Source of the DNA: Pseudomonadota bacterium
GTDB lineage: Bacteria; Pseudomonadota; Alphaproteobacteria; Rhodobacterales; Rhodobacteraceae
Direction: 5' to 3'
DNA length: 64,000 nt
NCBI GenBank assembly: GCA_021845805.1
Contig: JAJZVD010000010.1
Location: forward strand, 1-64,000
Shown here: in pieces, positions 38,299 through 48,351 of the stretch
How positions within the stretch are numbered: position 1 is the first letter of the stretch
How the letters are laid out: each line of letters starts with the position of its first letter
Translations under genes and position numbers: made by a program
Notes under the pieces: model-generated
The model's database searches: none
What the model saw: only the letters and a program-made list of their open reading frames with translations
What the model was told of the DNA's origin: nothing

Positions 38299-39087
38299 AT
38301 GACCGCCGAACGGCCCGCCTACCGGTCGAAAGAGCCCGACACCGCCGGGCAGTATGCCTACAGCGCCGAGGAAGACGCGGTCTGGGGCGAGCTGTTCTCG
38401 CGCCAGATGGCGTTTCTTGCGGGCCGCGCGGCGCCCGAATACCTGGCGGGCGTGGCCGCGCTGGGGCTGACCGCCGCCCATGTGCCGCAGGTGCGCGACA
38501 TCGACGCGCGACTGGCGGCGCTGACCGGGGCGGGGGTGGAAGGGGTGCCCGCGATCATCCCGCCCGCGCGCTTCTTCGGCCTGCTGGCACAGCGGAAGTT
38601 CCCGGTGGCCACCTTCCTGCGCCGCCGCGAAGAGATCGGCTACATCGAAGAGCCCGACATCTTCCACGAGGTGTTCGGCCACTGCCCGCTGCTGACCAAC
38701 CCCGATTATGCGGCCTTCATCGAACGCTTCGGCCAGCTTGGCGCCACGCTGGGCAAGCCCTACAGCTGGCGGCTGTTCCGGCTGTTCTGGTTCACGGTGG
38801 AATTCGGGATGCTGCGCACCGCGGACGGGCTGAAGCCCTTCGGCGCGGGCATCGTCTCGTCGCCCGCCGAGGCGGAACATGCGCTGGCGGGACGGGCCGA
38901 GATGCTGGACTTCGATCTGATGACGGTGCTGCGCACCCCCTACCGGATCGACATCCTGCAACCGGTCTATTTCGTGATCGACTCGTTCGCGCAACTGGCG
39001 CAGGCGATTTCGGGCGACGTGGCCGCGGCGATCGACGAGGCGAAGCGGCTGGGCGACCTGCCCGCGCGGTTCGAGGCGGCGGCCTGA
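38299..39087 (+). CDS. phhA: Phenylalanine 4-monooxygenase
   Basis: Pterin-dependent aromatic amino acid hydroxylase of 262 residues, the prokaryotic monomeric type. It converts phenylalanine to tyrosine with O2 and tetrahydropterin. The iron ligands H123 and H128 (HEVFGH) and E168 (FTVEFG) are present. A strong AGGAGGAGA precedes the ATG. No pterin-carbinolamine dehydratase gene is adjacent. Confidence 0.96.
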   Translation: MTAERPAYRSKEPDTAGQYAYSAEEDAVWGELFSRQMAFLAGRAAPEYLAGVAALGLTAAHVPQVRDIDARLAALTGAGVEGVPAIIPPARFFGLLAQRKFPVATFLRRREEIGYIEEPDIFHEVFGHCPLLTNPDYAAFIERFGQLGATLGKPYSWRLFRLFWFTVEFGMLRTADGLKPFGAGIVSSPAEAEHALAGRAEMLDFDLMTVLRTPYRIDILQPVYFVIDSFAQLAQAISGDVAAAIDEAKRLGDLPARFEAAA

Positions 39088-39095
39088 GCGGCCGC

Positions 39096-42000
39096 CTAAA
39101 GATCCTCGACCATCACCACGCCCTGAAGCGATTTCAGCGCGCCCTTGATCTGCGGGTTCACCGGGAAATCTGCGCCCGCGGCGATGTCGATTTCGCGGCC
39201 CGTCTCGGGGTCGGCGATGCAGAAGGTGATCGGCCCGCGCGCCCGCACCCCGCCGCCCATCCGCTCGAACAGGGCCGCCACCGAGGCGACCGCCGCCGCC
39301 GCGCCGATGTGGATGCGCAGCCCCGAGGTGCCCGCATCGGCGGCGACGGAATCGATCGGCTGGGCCGCGCGCGCCAGCAGCTTCAGCGTATCGCCCTCGA
39401 GGTTGGCTTCCACGGTCAGCACCACGCTCTTGCCCGGCTCCAGATGGTCGCGCGCCTGTTCCAGCGTGTCAGAGAACACCGTGACCTCGTAAAGCCCGGT
39501 GGGGTCCGACAACTGGACAAAGGCAAAGCGGTTGCCCTTTGCCGACTTGCGTTCCTGCCGGGACGAGACCGAGCCCGCCAGCTTGGCCACCAGCGGCCCG
39601 CGTTCGGCGGCCTGCGTCACCTCGGCCAGCGTCTGCACGCCCTTGCGCTTCAGGGGCGCCATGTAATCGTCCAGCGGGTGGCCCGACAGGTAGAAGCCCA
39701 CCGCCTGATGTTCCTGCGCCAGCCTTTCCACCGGCAGCCAGTCGTCGCAGTTGGGCAGGCGCGGCTCGGGCAGGTCGTCACCCGCCTCGCCGAACAGCGA
39801 GACCTGCGACGACCCCTTGGCCTCGTGGATCGCGGCGGAATAGGCCGACAGCGCGTCGAGGCTTTCGAACACCCGGCGGCGGTTGCCATCCAGCACGTCG
39901 AAGGCCCCGGCGCGGGCCAGCATTTCCAGCGGCCGCTTGCCGATCCGCTTCAGATCGCAGCGGCGGGCGAAATCGAAGAGCGTCACGAAGGGCTTGCCCC
40001 CCCGCGCCTCGACGATCAGCCGCATCGCGTCGACGCCCACGTTCTTCAGCGCGCCCAGCGCATAAAGCACCGCGCCGCCCTCGACCCCGAAGGTGGCAAG
40101 GCTGCGGTTGACGCAAGGCGCCACGGTGCGGATGCCCAGCCGGTCGACCTCGCGCTTGTAGATCGCCAGCTTGTCGGTCAGATGGATGTCGCAGTTCATC
40201 ACCGCGGCCATGAATTCCACCGGGTGGTTCGCCTTCAGCCAGGCGGTCTGGTAGCTGACCACCGCATAGGCCGCGGCGTGCGACTTGTTGAAGCCGTAGT
40301 TGGCGAACTTCTCCAAGAGGTCGAAGACCTCGCCCGCCTTGGCAGCCGAGACGTTGTGGGTCTTGGCCGCGCCCTCGACGAACTTCGGGCGTTCCTTGGC
40401 CATCTCCTCGGCGATCTTCTTGCCCATCGCGCGGCGCAAGAGGTCGGCGCCGCCCAGCGAATAGCCCGCCATGACCTGCGCGATCTGCATCACCTGTTCC
40501 TGATAGACGATGATGCCCTGCGTTTCCTTCAGGATGTGGTCGATGGTGGGATGGATCGACTCGATCTCGCGCAGGCCGTTCTTCACCTCGCAATAGGTCG
40601 GGATGTTTTCCATCGGGCCGGGGCGGTAAAGCGCCACGAGGGCCACGATATCCTCGATGCAGGTGGGCTTCATCCGCCGCAGCGCATCCATCATGCCCGA
40701 GGATTCCACCTGGAACACCGCGACGGTCTTGGCCGCGGCGTAAAGGTCGTAGGTGGCCTTGTCGTCCAGCGGGATCGCGTTGATCTCGTCCACCGCGCCC
40801 TCGGGCGGGTCGTAAAGCCTGCGGCCATCGGCGGCGATGTGCAGGTGGCGGCCCTGTCCACGGATCAGGTCGACCGCATTCTGGATCACCGTCAGCGTCT
40901 TCAGCCCGAGGAAGTCGAACTTCACCAGCCCCGCGCTTTCCACCCATTTCATGTTGAACTGGGTGGCCGGCATGTCGGACCGCGGGTCCTGGTAAAGCGG
41001 CACCAACTCGTCCAGCGGGCGGTCGCCGATCACCACACCCGCGGCATGGGTCGAGGCGTTGCGCAACAGCCCCTCGATCTGCTGGGCGATGTCCAGAAGG
41101 CGGCCCACGACCTCCTCGGCCTTCGCGGCCTCGCGCAGGCGCGGCTCGTCAGCCATCGCCTTTTCGATGGAAACGGGTTTCACCCCCTCCAGCGGGATCA
41201 TCTTCGACAGCCGGTCGACCTGGCCATAGGGCATCTGCAACACGCGCCCCACGTCGCGCACCGCGGCCTTCGATAGCAGCGCGCCGAAGGTGATGATCTG
41301 CCCCACGCGGTCGCGGCCGTACTTCTCCTGCACATAGCGGATCACCTCTTCGCGGCGGTCCATGCAGAAGTCGATGTCGAAGTCGGGCATGCTGACCCGT
41401 TCGGGGTTCAGGAAGCGTTCGAACAGCAGCGAATAGCGCAGGGGGTCAAGGTCGGTGATGGTCAGCGCATAGGCGACAAGGCTGCCCGCGCCCGAGCCCC
41501 GGCCCGGGCCCACCGGAATGCCATGCGCCTTGCCCCATTTGATGAAGTCGGCCACGATCAGGAAATAGCCGGGAAACTTCATCTGCTCGATGATGCCCAG
41601 CTCGAAGCGCAGCCGCTCCTCGTAGGCCTCGCGCGGGGCGGCGGGGGTGATGACCTTCAGCCGCGCATCCAGCCCCTCCCAGGCCTGGCGGCGCAGTTCC
41701 TCGACCTCGTCATCGGCGAACTTCGGCAGGATCGGCCCGCGTTTCTTCACCTTGAAGGCGCAGCGGCGGGCGATTTCCACCGTGTTCTCCAGCGCCTCGG
41801 GCAGGTCTGCAAACAGCGTGGCCATCTCGGCCTCGGTCTTGAAATAGTGCTGCGGCGTCAGGCGGCGGCGGGGCTCCTGCTGGTCGACATAGGCGCCCTC
41901 GGCGATGCACAGAAGCGCGTCATGGGCCTGGAACATGTCGCTTTTCGGGAAATAGACATCGTTCGTGGCCACCAGCGGCAGGCCCGTCTCGTAGGCCATC

Positions 42001-42590
42001 TCGACGAAGGCGGGTTCCGTCAGGCGTTCGGCCTGCGGCAGCCCGCCTTCGCCCGGGTGGCGCTGAAGCTCGACATAAAGGCGGCCCGGGAACATCCCCG
42101 CCAGCCGCGACAGAAGCGCCGCGGCCTTCGGCTGCTGGCCCGCCTGCAACAAGCGCCCCACCGGGCCATCCGCCCCGCCGGTCAGGCAGATCAGCCCCCC
42201 GGCATGGGCGGCGAGTTCGTCCAGCGTCACCTGCGGCAGTTGCCCGCCCTTGCCGATGTAGAGGCAGGTATTGAGCTTCATAAGGTTGTGATAGCCCGCC
42301 TCGGTCTGCGCCAGAAACACCAGCGGCGCGGGGTCGCGCGGCCGTTCGCCCGGCAGCGCAGGGTCATGCGCCAGCGACAGCTGGCAGCCCACGATCGGCT
42401 GTATGCCCGCACCCGCAGCCAGCGTCGAAAACTCCAGCGCGCAGAACATGTTGTTGGTGTCGGTGACGGCGACGGCCGGGGTTTCGGCCGTGGCGCAAAG
42501 CTTGATGAGCTTCTTCACCGGTACCGCGCCTTCCAGCAGCGAGTATTCGGTATGGACGCGCAGGTGAATGAATCGGACGGGGGTCGACAT
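39096..42590 (-). CDS. dnaE: DNA polymerase III alpha subunit
   Basis: Replicative polymerase of 1164 residues. The PHP domain starts FIHLRVHTEYSLLEGA. The polymerase core contains GPGRGSGAGSLVAYAL and the catalytic acidic cluster PDFDIDFCMDRR. A helix-hairpin-helix region and an OB domain (about residues 1000-1075) follow. The length matches DnaE1-type enzymes of alphaproteobacteria. It is convergent with phhA, with 8 bp between stops. Confidence 0.98.
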   Translation of the reverse strand: MSTPVRFIHLRVHTEYSLLEGAVPVKKLIKLCATAETPAVAVTDTNNMFCALEFSTLAAGAGIQPIVGCQLSLAHDPALPGERPRDPAPLVFLAQTEAGYHNLMKLNTCLYIGKGGQLPQVTLDELAAHAGGLICLTGGADGPVGRLLQAGQQPKAAALLSRLAGMFPGRLYVELQRHPGEGGLPQAERLTEPAFVEMAYETGLPLVATNDVYFPKSDMFQAHDALLCIAEGAYVDQQEPRRRLTPQHYFKTEAEMATLFADLPEALENTVEIARRCAFKVKKRGPILPKFADDEVEELRRQAWEGLDARLKVITPAAPREAYEERLRFELGIIEQMKFPGYFLIVADFIKWGKAHGIPVGPGRGSGAGSLVAYALTITDLDPLRYSLLFERFLNPERVSMPDFDIDFCMDRREEVIRYVQEKYGRDRVGQIITFGALLSKAAVRDVGRVLQMPYGQVDRLSKMIPLEGVKPVSIEKAMADEPRLREAAKAEEVVGRLLDIAQQIEGLLRNASTHAAGVVIGDRPLDELVPLYQDPRSDMPATQFNMKWVESAGLVKFDFLGLKTLTVIQNAVDLIRGQGRHLHIAADGRRLYDPPEGAVDEINAIPLDDKATYDLYAAAKTVAVFQVESSGMMDALRRMKPTCIEDIVALVALYRPGPMENIPTYCEVKNGLREIESIHPTIDHILKETQGIIVYQEQVMQIAQVMAGYSLGGADLLRRAMGKKIAEEMAKERPKFVEGAAKTHNVSAAKAGEVFDLLEKFANYGFNKSHAAAYAVVSYQTAWLKANHPVEFMAAVMNCDIHLTDKLAIYKREVDRLGIRTVAPCVNRSLATFGVEGGAVLYALGALKNVGVDAMRLIVEARGGKPFVTLFDFARRCDLKRIGKRPLEMLARAGAFDVLDGNRRRVFESLDALSAYSAAIHEAKGSSQVSLFGEAGDDLPEPRLPNCDDWLPVERLAQEHQAVGFYLSGHPLDDYMAPLKRKGVQTLAEVTQAAERGPLVAKLAGSVSSRQERKSAKGNRFAFVQLSDPTGLYEVTVFSDTLEQARDHLEPGKSVVLTVEANLEGDTLKLLARAAQPIDSVAADAGTSGLRIHIGAAAAVASVAALFERMGGGVRARGPITFCIADPETGREIDIAAGADFPVNPQIKGALKSLQGVVMVEDL

Positions 42591-42634
42591 GGGGCGAAGG
42601 TAGCGGCCCCGGCGCGCAGGGGAAAGGGTCAGGG

Positions 42635-42663
42635 TTGGAAAGCCGCCGAGGCTTCGCTAGAAC
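42635..42663 (+). promoter_or_regulatory. Candidate promoter of the small-protein / sco operon
   Basis: TTGGAA and TAGAAC lie 17 bp apart, 25 bp upstream of the 56-residue protein gene. Confidence 0.4.
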
Positions 42664-42687
42664 GGCGTCAGCCAGCAAGGATGCGCG

Positions 42688-42858
42688 ATGAGTTCCGACC
42701 CCGACGAGATGCTGCCCGAAGGCCCCGAGACCGCTGAGGAACAGCGGGTGCAGACGGCCGGGGCGAACAAGAACCTGGCGCTGATCCTGGTCGGCGGCGC
42801 GGCGCTGATGCTGGCCGCGGCTTTCGGCGTGGCCCTTCTGGTGGTCTATGGCGGCTGA
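42688..42858 (+). CDS. Small single-span membrane protein (56 residues)
   Basis: A short gene before the Sco gene: an acidic N-terminal half (SDPDEMLPEGPETAEEQ), then one hydrophobic helix (about 30-53) ending in YGG. AAGGA precedes the ATG, and its last 11 bp overlap the start of the Sco gene in another frame, typical of translational coupling. I do not recognise a family. Its position suggests a small accessory of cytochrome oxidase copper assembly; this is inference. Confidence 0.7.
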   Translation: MSSDPDEMLPEGPETAEEQRVQTAGANKNLALILVGGAALMLAAAFGVALLVVYGG

Positions 42859-43462
42859 GGCCATCAGCCGTCGCGCCCTGCTGGCCGGGGGGGGGGCGCT
42901 CTTCGCGCTCGCCGCCTGTAAGCAGGAGGCGCCGTGGAACTCGGTCGCGGTCAAGGGCACCCTGCCCGATCTCGCCTTCGCCCTGACCCGGGCCGAAGAC
43001 GGCCGGGCGGTCAGCGCGGACGACTATCGCGGCAAGGTGGTGATGCTGTTCTTCGGCTACACCCATTGCCCCGATGTCTGCCCGCTGACGATGGCCAACG
43101 TGGCCGACGTGCTGCACCGGCTGGGGTCCAAGGCCGACGCGGTGCGGGTGCTCTTCGTGACGGTGGACCCCACCCGCGACACCGCCCCGGTGCTGGCGGC
43201 CTATGCGGCCAGCTTCGATCCCCGCGTGGCCGGGCTGCGCGGCACCGACAACCAGCTTGCCGTGCTCGCGCGGCGCTTCCGTGTCACCTATTCGGTGCTG
43301 CCCGCGGACGGCAGCCGCCCCTATACGGTGGTGCACGGCCCCTCGATCTACGTCTTCGACCGCACGGGCGCCGCGCGGATCATGGTGCCGAAGTTCTACG
43401 ACGCCACCGCCGACATCCCCGGCGTCACCGCCGACATGGCCCGGCTGGTGGACGAAGGCTAG
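42848..43462 (+). CDS. SCO1/SenC-type copper chaperone lipoprotein
   Basis: A 204-residue thioredoxin-fold protein. A basic N terminus, hydrophobic stretch and LAAC give a lipobox with Cys24. The copper motif C74-PDV-C78 and the distal His163 (VVHGPS) are all present, so it should bind copper and serve the CuA or CuB site of cytochrome oxidase on the periplasmic face. It overlaps the small membrane protein gene upstream. The convergent neighbour is a CtaG-type protein. Confidence 0.93.
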   Translation: MAAEAISRRALLAGGGALFALAACKQEAPWNSVAVKGTLPDLAFALTRAEDGRAVSADDYRGKVVMLFFGYTHCPDVCPLTMANVADVLHRLGSKADAVRVLFVTVDPTRDTAPVLAAYAASFDPRVAGLRGTDNQLAVLARRFRVTYSVLPADGSRPYTVVHGPSIYVFDRTGAARIMVPKFYDATADIPGVTADMARLVDEG

Positions 43463-44397
43463 CCCCGCCGCGCGGCGGCCCGGCGGCCCTTCGCCTCGTC
43501 CACCTTGCGCAGGTTGTTCAGCACCACCAGAAGGCCCAGCACGCTCATCATCGAGGGCGGAATCCAGATGATGATGCCGCCGATCTGCTGATCGGCCACC
43601 GCGCTGATCGAGGGGAAGTAGCGCCCGCAATAGGCGTAGTAGGGGAACAGGTCGCGCTCGGCAAAGGCGATCAGCGCGCCAAGCACCATCTCGGGGAACA
43701 TCACGAAGACGGACAACCCCGCCCGCAGCCCGAAGCTGACGCCCGCCTGCGCCTTCGGCCTCGTGTCCAGCACCATGGCCCAGAACAGGATGCCATCCAC
43801 CGCCATCGACCAGTTCATCACCTCGTAAAGCGGGCGGTTCAGCATGGTGGTGAAATGTACGGGGGGATAGAGCCAGAAATACAGCAGCCCCGAGAACAGC
43901 AGCGTGGCCGGGAACGGGTGCTGGATCACCCGGTAGGCCGCCCGGACCGGGCCAAGACCGATCAGCCAATGGAACCAGCCGGGCGCGCCGCGCAGGATCA
44001 CCGGCCCCGCCATGCTCAGCCCGATCAGCACCGGGCCGGTGTGGTGCAGCACGAGGTGCTGCAACCGGTGCATGAAGAACATCCGCTGGGCGGGATATTC
44101 AAAGCCCGTCTGCACCACCGCATAGATCAGCCAGACCCCGGCCAGAAAGCTGACCTGCCGCCAGCGGGTCGGTCGCTCGGCCACCGGGGTGCGCATCAGC
44201 CCGCGCAGGAACCAGAAGGTCGAAAAGGTGGTGGCAAGATAGATCGTGATGCTGAAGTCGTAGGGCCCGATGACCGGCATGTCGGCCGGAAACCGCGCCG
44301 AGACAAGCCACAGAACGGCTCCGAAGCCAAGGATCGCCCCCTGCACCAAGAGCCCGGCAGGCAGGCCGCGCGGCGCGGCCTCGGCCCCCGCGCTCAT
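43459..44397 (-). CDS. CtaG (caa3-type) cytochrome oxidase assembly protein
   Basis: Polytopic membrane protein of 312 residues with about seven hydrophobic helices. It fits the Caa3_CtaG family: the His-rich segment [18 protein letters not shown] in the third or fourth helix, the central [24 protein letters not shown], and a late [12 protein letters not shown]. These proteins are linked to oxidase assembly, probably copper handling. The ATG giving [11 protein letters not shown] starts just before helix 1. Its stop overlaps that of the convergent sco gene by 4 bp. Confidence 0.87.
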   Translation of the reverse strand: MSAGAEAAPRGLPAGLLVQGAILGFGAVLWLVSARFPADMPVIGPYDFSITIYLATTFSTFWFLRGLMRTPVAERPTRWRQVSFLAGVWLIYAVVQTGFEYPAQRMFFMHRLQHLVLHHTGPVLIGLSMAGPVILRGAPGWFHWLIGLGPVRAAYRVIQHPFPATLLFSGLLYFWLYPPVHFTTMLNRPLYEVMNWSMAVDGILFWAMVLDTRPKAQAGVSFGLRAGLSVFVMFPEMVLGALIAFAERDLFPYYAYCGRYFPSISAVADQQIGGIIIWIPPSMMSVLGLLVVLNNLRKVDEAKGRRAAARRG

Positions 44398-44623
44398 GCC
44401 CGTTTTCCGCCTTGCCCGCGCCCGTGCAGCGGGCGGCGGAGATTGGTCGAATTCTTCGGCAAAACGAGAAGCTCCTTCCCCCGTCGGCAGAAAACTTGTG
44501 CTTGCCATCTCGCCCCCGGCCCGGCTTCATGCGACAAGACAACAAGGGCGCGCGACCCGCTTTACGCCGCATCGGGCGGGCGCGCAACGGCCTTGGACGA
44601 GGAGAAGGCGGCGGGTCGTCGAC

Positions 44624-46027
44624 ATGACAGAGATCGCGTTTCTGCTGAACGGAACGCCGGTCACCCTGAGCACGGTGCCGCCCACGCGGACGCTGCTCGA
44701 CTGGCTGCGCGAAGAGCGGGGCCTGACAGGAACCAAGGAAGGCTGCAACGAGGGCGACTGCGGCGCCTGCACGGTGATGGTGACGGACGCCGACGGCAGC
44801 CGCGCGTTCAATGCCTGCCTGCTGTTCCTGCCGCAGCTGCACGGCAAGGCGGTGCGCACGGTCGAAGGCATCGCTGGCCCCGACGGCCGGTTGCACCCGG
44901 TACAGGCCGCGATGGTGGAACACCACGGCAGCCAGTGCGGCTTCTGCACCCCGGGCTTCATCGTCTCGATGGCGGTTGGTCACCTGAACGGGCGCACCGA
45001 CCACGATGACGTGCTGGCCGGAAACCTCTGCCGCTGCACGGGCTACGCGCCGATCATCCGCGCGGCCGAAGCGGCCGCCGATGCGCCGGTGCCCGACTGG
45101 ATGCACGCGGACCGCAGCGCCGTTGCTGCCTTCTCTTTGGCCCAAGTATCCCGGGGTTCGGGGCAGAGCCCCGAGGCTTTCCGCCCCGCGACCTCGGACG
45201 AGCTTGCCGACTGGTACCTGGCCCATCCCGATGCCACGCTGATCGCCGGGGCGACCGATGTCGGCCTCTGGGTCACCAAGCAGCTGCGCGATCTTGCGCC
45301 CGTGGCCTTCCTGAACGGCGTCGCCGATCTGCAGCACATCGAGCGGCGCGGCGAGATGCTGGCGATCGGCGCGGGCGTCACGATCGAGCGGCTGCGCGAG
45401 GAGATCGCGCCGCTGCATCCCGATTTCGCGGAACTGCTGCGGCGCTATGCCTCGGTGCCGGTGCGCAACGCCGCGACCATCGGCGGCAACATCGCCAACG
45501 GCTCGCCCATCGGCGACGGCCCACCCGCACTGATCGCGCTGGGCGCCACGCTGCACCTGCGGCGCGGCGACGACATCCGCAAGCTGCCGCTCGAGGATTT
45601 CTTCCTCGATTACCGCAAGCAGGACCGGCAGCCGGGCGAGTTCGTGCTGGGCGTCACCCTGCCCGCCTCGGCACCCGCGCTGCGCTGCTACAAGCTGTCG
45701 AAGCGGTTCGATCAGGACATCTCGGCGGTCTGCGGTTGTTTCAACATCGCGCTCGAAGGCGGCGTGGTGCGCGCCGCCCGGATCGCCTTCGGCGGGATGG
45801 CGGGCATCCCCAAGCGCGCCGCGGCGGTTGAAGCCGCGCTGACCGGCCAGCCCTGGACCGAGGCTGCCGTCAGGGCCGCCCTGCCTGCCTTCGCGGCCGA
45901 TTTCACGCCGATGACCGACATGCGCGCCAGCGCCGCCTACCGGCTGGAGGCCGCGCGCAACATGCTCTTGCGCTACCACCACGACCTTGCCGGGGCCCCC
46001 GTGCGCCTGCTGGAGGTGCAGCCGTGA
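44624..46027 (+). CDS. xdhA: Xanthine dehydrogenase small subunit
   Basis: FeS/FAD subunit of 467 residues, part of the heterotetrameric purine-degrading enzyme. The plant-type [2Fe-2S] cluster ligands are C41, C46, C49 and C65; the second cluster uses C105, C108, C136 and C138. After a linker (about 150-190), the FAD domain contains [14 protein letters not shown] and [15 protein letters not shown]. The linker is partly coded by a GC-rich hairpin element like one found intergenically elsewhere in this window. Its stop overlaps the xdhB GTG start. Confidence 0.96.
   Translation: MTEIAFLLNGTPVTLSTVPPTRTLLDWLREERGLTGTKEGCNEGDCGACTVMVTDADGSRAFNACLLFLPQLHGKAVRTVEGIAGPDGRLHPVQAAMVEHHGSQCGFCTPGFIVSMAVGHLNGRTDHDDVLAGNLCRCTGYAPIIRAAEAAADAPVPDWMHADRSAVAAFSLAQVSRGSGQSPEAFRPATSDELADWYLAHPDATLIAGATDVGLWVTKQLRDLAPVAFLNGVADLQHIERRGEMLAIGAGVTIERLREEIAPLHPDFAELLRRYASVPVRNAATIGGNIANGSPIGDGPPALIALGATLHLRRGDDIRKLPLEDFFLDYRKQDRQPGEFVLGVTLPASAPALRCYKLSKRFDQDISAVCGCFNIALEGGVVRAARIAFGGMAGIPKRAAAVEAALTGQPWTEAAVRAALPAFAADFTPMTDMRASAAYRLEAARNMLLRYHHDLAGAPVRLLEVQP
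45131..45176 (-). repeat. Interspersed hairpin element inside xdhA
   Basis: Read on the minus strand it is a hairpin (CGGGGC-TCT-GCCCCG), then AACCCCGGGATACTTGG and GCCAAAGAGAA. The same order (GC hairpin, ACCCC, GGATAnTTG, purine-rich end) occurs intergenically at 56796-56844. Here it is in frame, coding roughly residues 170-187 of XdhA in the linker between the iron-sulfur and FAD domains. Confidence 0.65.
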
Positions 46028-48351
46028 GCATCGCGAAACCCCTGCCGCATGACACCGCCGCCCTGCAGGTGACGGGCGAGGCGCGCTATGTCGATGACAT
46101 CCCCACCCCCGCCGGAACGCTGCACCTGGCCTTCGGCCTGTCGACCGTGGCGCATGGCGAGATCCTGTCGATGGATCTTGCCGCCGTGCGCGCCGCGCCA
46201 GGCGTGGTCATGGTGCTGACGGCGGCCGATTTCGATACCGTCCCCGACTGCTCGCCCAGTGCCGCGGACGAACCGCTGCTGGCCACCGGCACGGTGCATT
46301 TCGTGGGGCAGCCCGTGTTCCTCGTGGTGGCCGAAAGCCATCTGGCCGCGCGCAAGGCGGCGCGGCTGGGCCGGATCGCCTATCGCGAACGGCCCGCGAT
46401 CCTGACGGTGGAAGAGGCGCTGGCCGCCAACAGCCGGTTCGAGACCGGCCCCGTCGTCTGGACCCGCGGCGCGCCCGCCGCGGCCATCGCCGCCGCCCCG
46501 CAGGTGATCGAGGGCAGCTTCGCCCTTGGCGGGCAGGAACATTTCTACCTGGAAGGTCAGGTCTCGCTGGTCTTGCCGCAAGAAGGCGGCGACATGCAGG
46601 TGCATGCCTCGACCCAGCACCCGACCGAGATCCAGCACAAGGTCGCCCATGCCCTGCACCTGCCGATGTCGGCGGTGAAGGTCGAGGTGCGGCGGATGGG
46701 CGGGGGCTTTGGCGGCAAGGAAAGCCAGGGCAACTGGCTGGCCGTCGCCTGCGCCGTGGCCGCCGCGCGCACGGGGCGGCCCTGCAAGATGCGCTACGAC
46801 CGTGACGATGACATGGTCATCACCGGCAAGCGCCACGACTTCCGCATGGATTACCGGGTGGGCGTGGATGCCGAAGGCCGCATTCTGGGCGCCGAGTTCC
46901 TGCAACTGTGCCGCTGCGGCTGGAGCCAGGATCTGAGCCTGGCCATCGCCGACCGGGCGATGCTGCATGCCGAGAACGCCTACCACCTGCCCAACGTGCG
47001 GATCGAAAGCCACCGGCTGAAGACCAATACGACCTCGGCCACCGCCTATCGCGGCTTTGGCGGGCCGCAGGGCGTGGTGACGATCGAACGGGTGATCGAC
47101 GAGATCGCCTTCCGGCTGGGGCTGGACCCGCTGGCGGTGCGCAAGGCAAACTACTACGCGGACTGCCCGGCGGCCCTGCCGGGAACGCCTGCCACGACGA
47201 AGGGGGCGGCCCAGACCACACCCTATGGGCAGGAGATCGAGGATTTCATCCTGCATTCCCTGACGGCGCGGCTCGAGGCGTCGTCAGGCTATCAGGCGCG
47301 TCGCGCGGCGATTGCGGACTGGAACGCGGGCAGCCCGGTGCTGAAGCGCGGGATCGCGCTGACGCCGGTGAAGTTCGGCATCTCGTTCACGCTGACCTTC
47401 CTCAATCAGGCCGGCGCGCTGGTGCATGTCTATCAGGACGGCTCGATCCGCATGAACCACGGCGGCACCGAGATGGGGCAGGGCCTGTTCCGCAAGGTGG
47501 CGCAGGTGGCGGCGGCCTCGTTCGGGGTGGATGTCGGACAGGTCAAGATCACCGCCACCGACACGTCGAAGGTGCCCAACACCTCGGCCACCGCGGCGTC
47601 ATCGGGTTCGGACCTGAACGGGATGGCGGTGAAGGCGGCCTGTGACACGATCCGCGGGCGGATGGCCGAGTTCCTGGCCGAACGGCATCAGGTGACCCCG
47701 GCCGAGGTGTTCTTCGACGAGGGCCGCGTGTTCGTGGGCGGGGCAGACTACAGCTTCGCCGAGGTGGCGACGATGTGCTACCAGAACCGCATCAGCCTGT
47801 CGGCGACCGGCTTCTACAAGACGCCGAAGATCGTCTGGGACCGCATCAAGGGTCAGGGGCGGCCGTTCTACTACTTCGCCTATGGCGCGGCGGTGACAGA
47901 GGTGGTGATCGACACCCTGACCGGCGAGAACCGCATCCTGCGTGCCGACATCCTGCACGACTGCGGGGCCAGCCTGAACCCCGCGCTCGACCGCGGGCAG
48001 ATCGAGGGCGCCTATGTGCAGGGCGCGGGGTGGCTGACGACCGAGGAACTGGTCTGGGACGCGAAGGGGCGGCTGACGACCCACGCGCCCTCGACCTACA
48101 AGATCCCCGCCTGTTCCGATCGCCCGCGCATCTTCAACGTCGACCTGTGGGACGGGGGGAACGTCGAGGACACGATCTACCGTTCGAAAGCGGTGGGAGA
48201 GCCGCCCTTCATGCTGGGCATCTCGGCCTTCCTTGCGCTCAGCGATGCGGTGGCGGCCTGCGGCGACGGCACGGTCTATCCGGCGCTGGACGCGCCGGCC
48301 ACGCCGGAACGGGTGCTGGCGGCGGTGCGGCGGGTCCGGGGCGATGTTTGA
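46024..48351 (+). CDS. xdhB: Xanthine dehydrogenase large (molybdenum) subunit
   Basis: Molybdopterin-binding catalytic subunit of 775 residues. Moco contacts are visible in [32 protein letters not shown] and, near the C terminus, the catalytic-Glu segment [11 protein letters not shown]. It hydroxylates hypoxanthine and xanthine to urate. It starts with GTG inside the xdhA stop (GTGA), and the xdhC start lies inside its 3' end. Confidence 0.97.
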   Translation: MSIAKPLPHDTAALQVTGEARYVDDIPTPAGTLHLAFGLSTVAHGEILSMDLAAVRAAPGVVMVLTAADFDTVPDCSPSAADEPLLATGTVHFVGQPVFLVVAESHLAARKAARLGRIAYRERPAILTVEEALAANSRFETGPVVWTRGAPAAAIAAAPQVIEGSFALGGQEHFYLEGQVSLVLPQEGGDMQVHASTQHPTEIQHKVAHALHLPMSAVKVEVRRMGGGFGGKESQGNWLAVACAVAAARTGRPCKMRYDRDDDMVITGKRHDFRMDYRVGVDAEGRILGAEFLQLCRCGWSQDLSLAIADRAMLHAENAYHLPNVRIESHRLKTNTTSATAYRGFGGPQGVVTIERVIDEIAFRLGLDPLAVRKANYYADCPAALPGTPATTKGAAQTTPYGQEIEDFILHSLTARLEASSGYQARRAAIADWNAGSPVLKRGIALTPVKFGISFTLTFLNQAGALVHVYQDGSIRMNHGGTEMGQGLFRKVAQVAAASFGVDVGQVKITATDTSKVPNTSATAASSGSDLNGMAVKAACDTIRGRMAEFLAERHQVTPAEVFFDEGRVFVGGADYSFAEVATMCYQNRISLSATGFYKTPKIVWDRIKGQGRPFYYFAYGAAVTEVVIDTLTGENRILRADILHDCGASLNPALDRGQIEGAYVQGAGWLTTEELVWDAKGRLTTHAPSTYKIPACSDRPRIFNVDLWDGGNVEDTIYRSKAVGEPPFMLGISAFLALSDAVAACGDGTVYPALDAPATPERVLAAVRRVRGDV

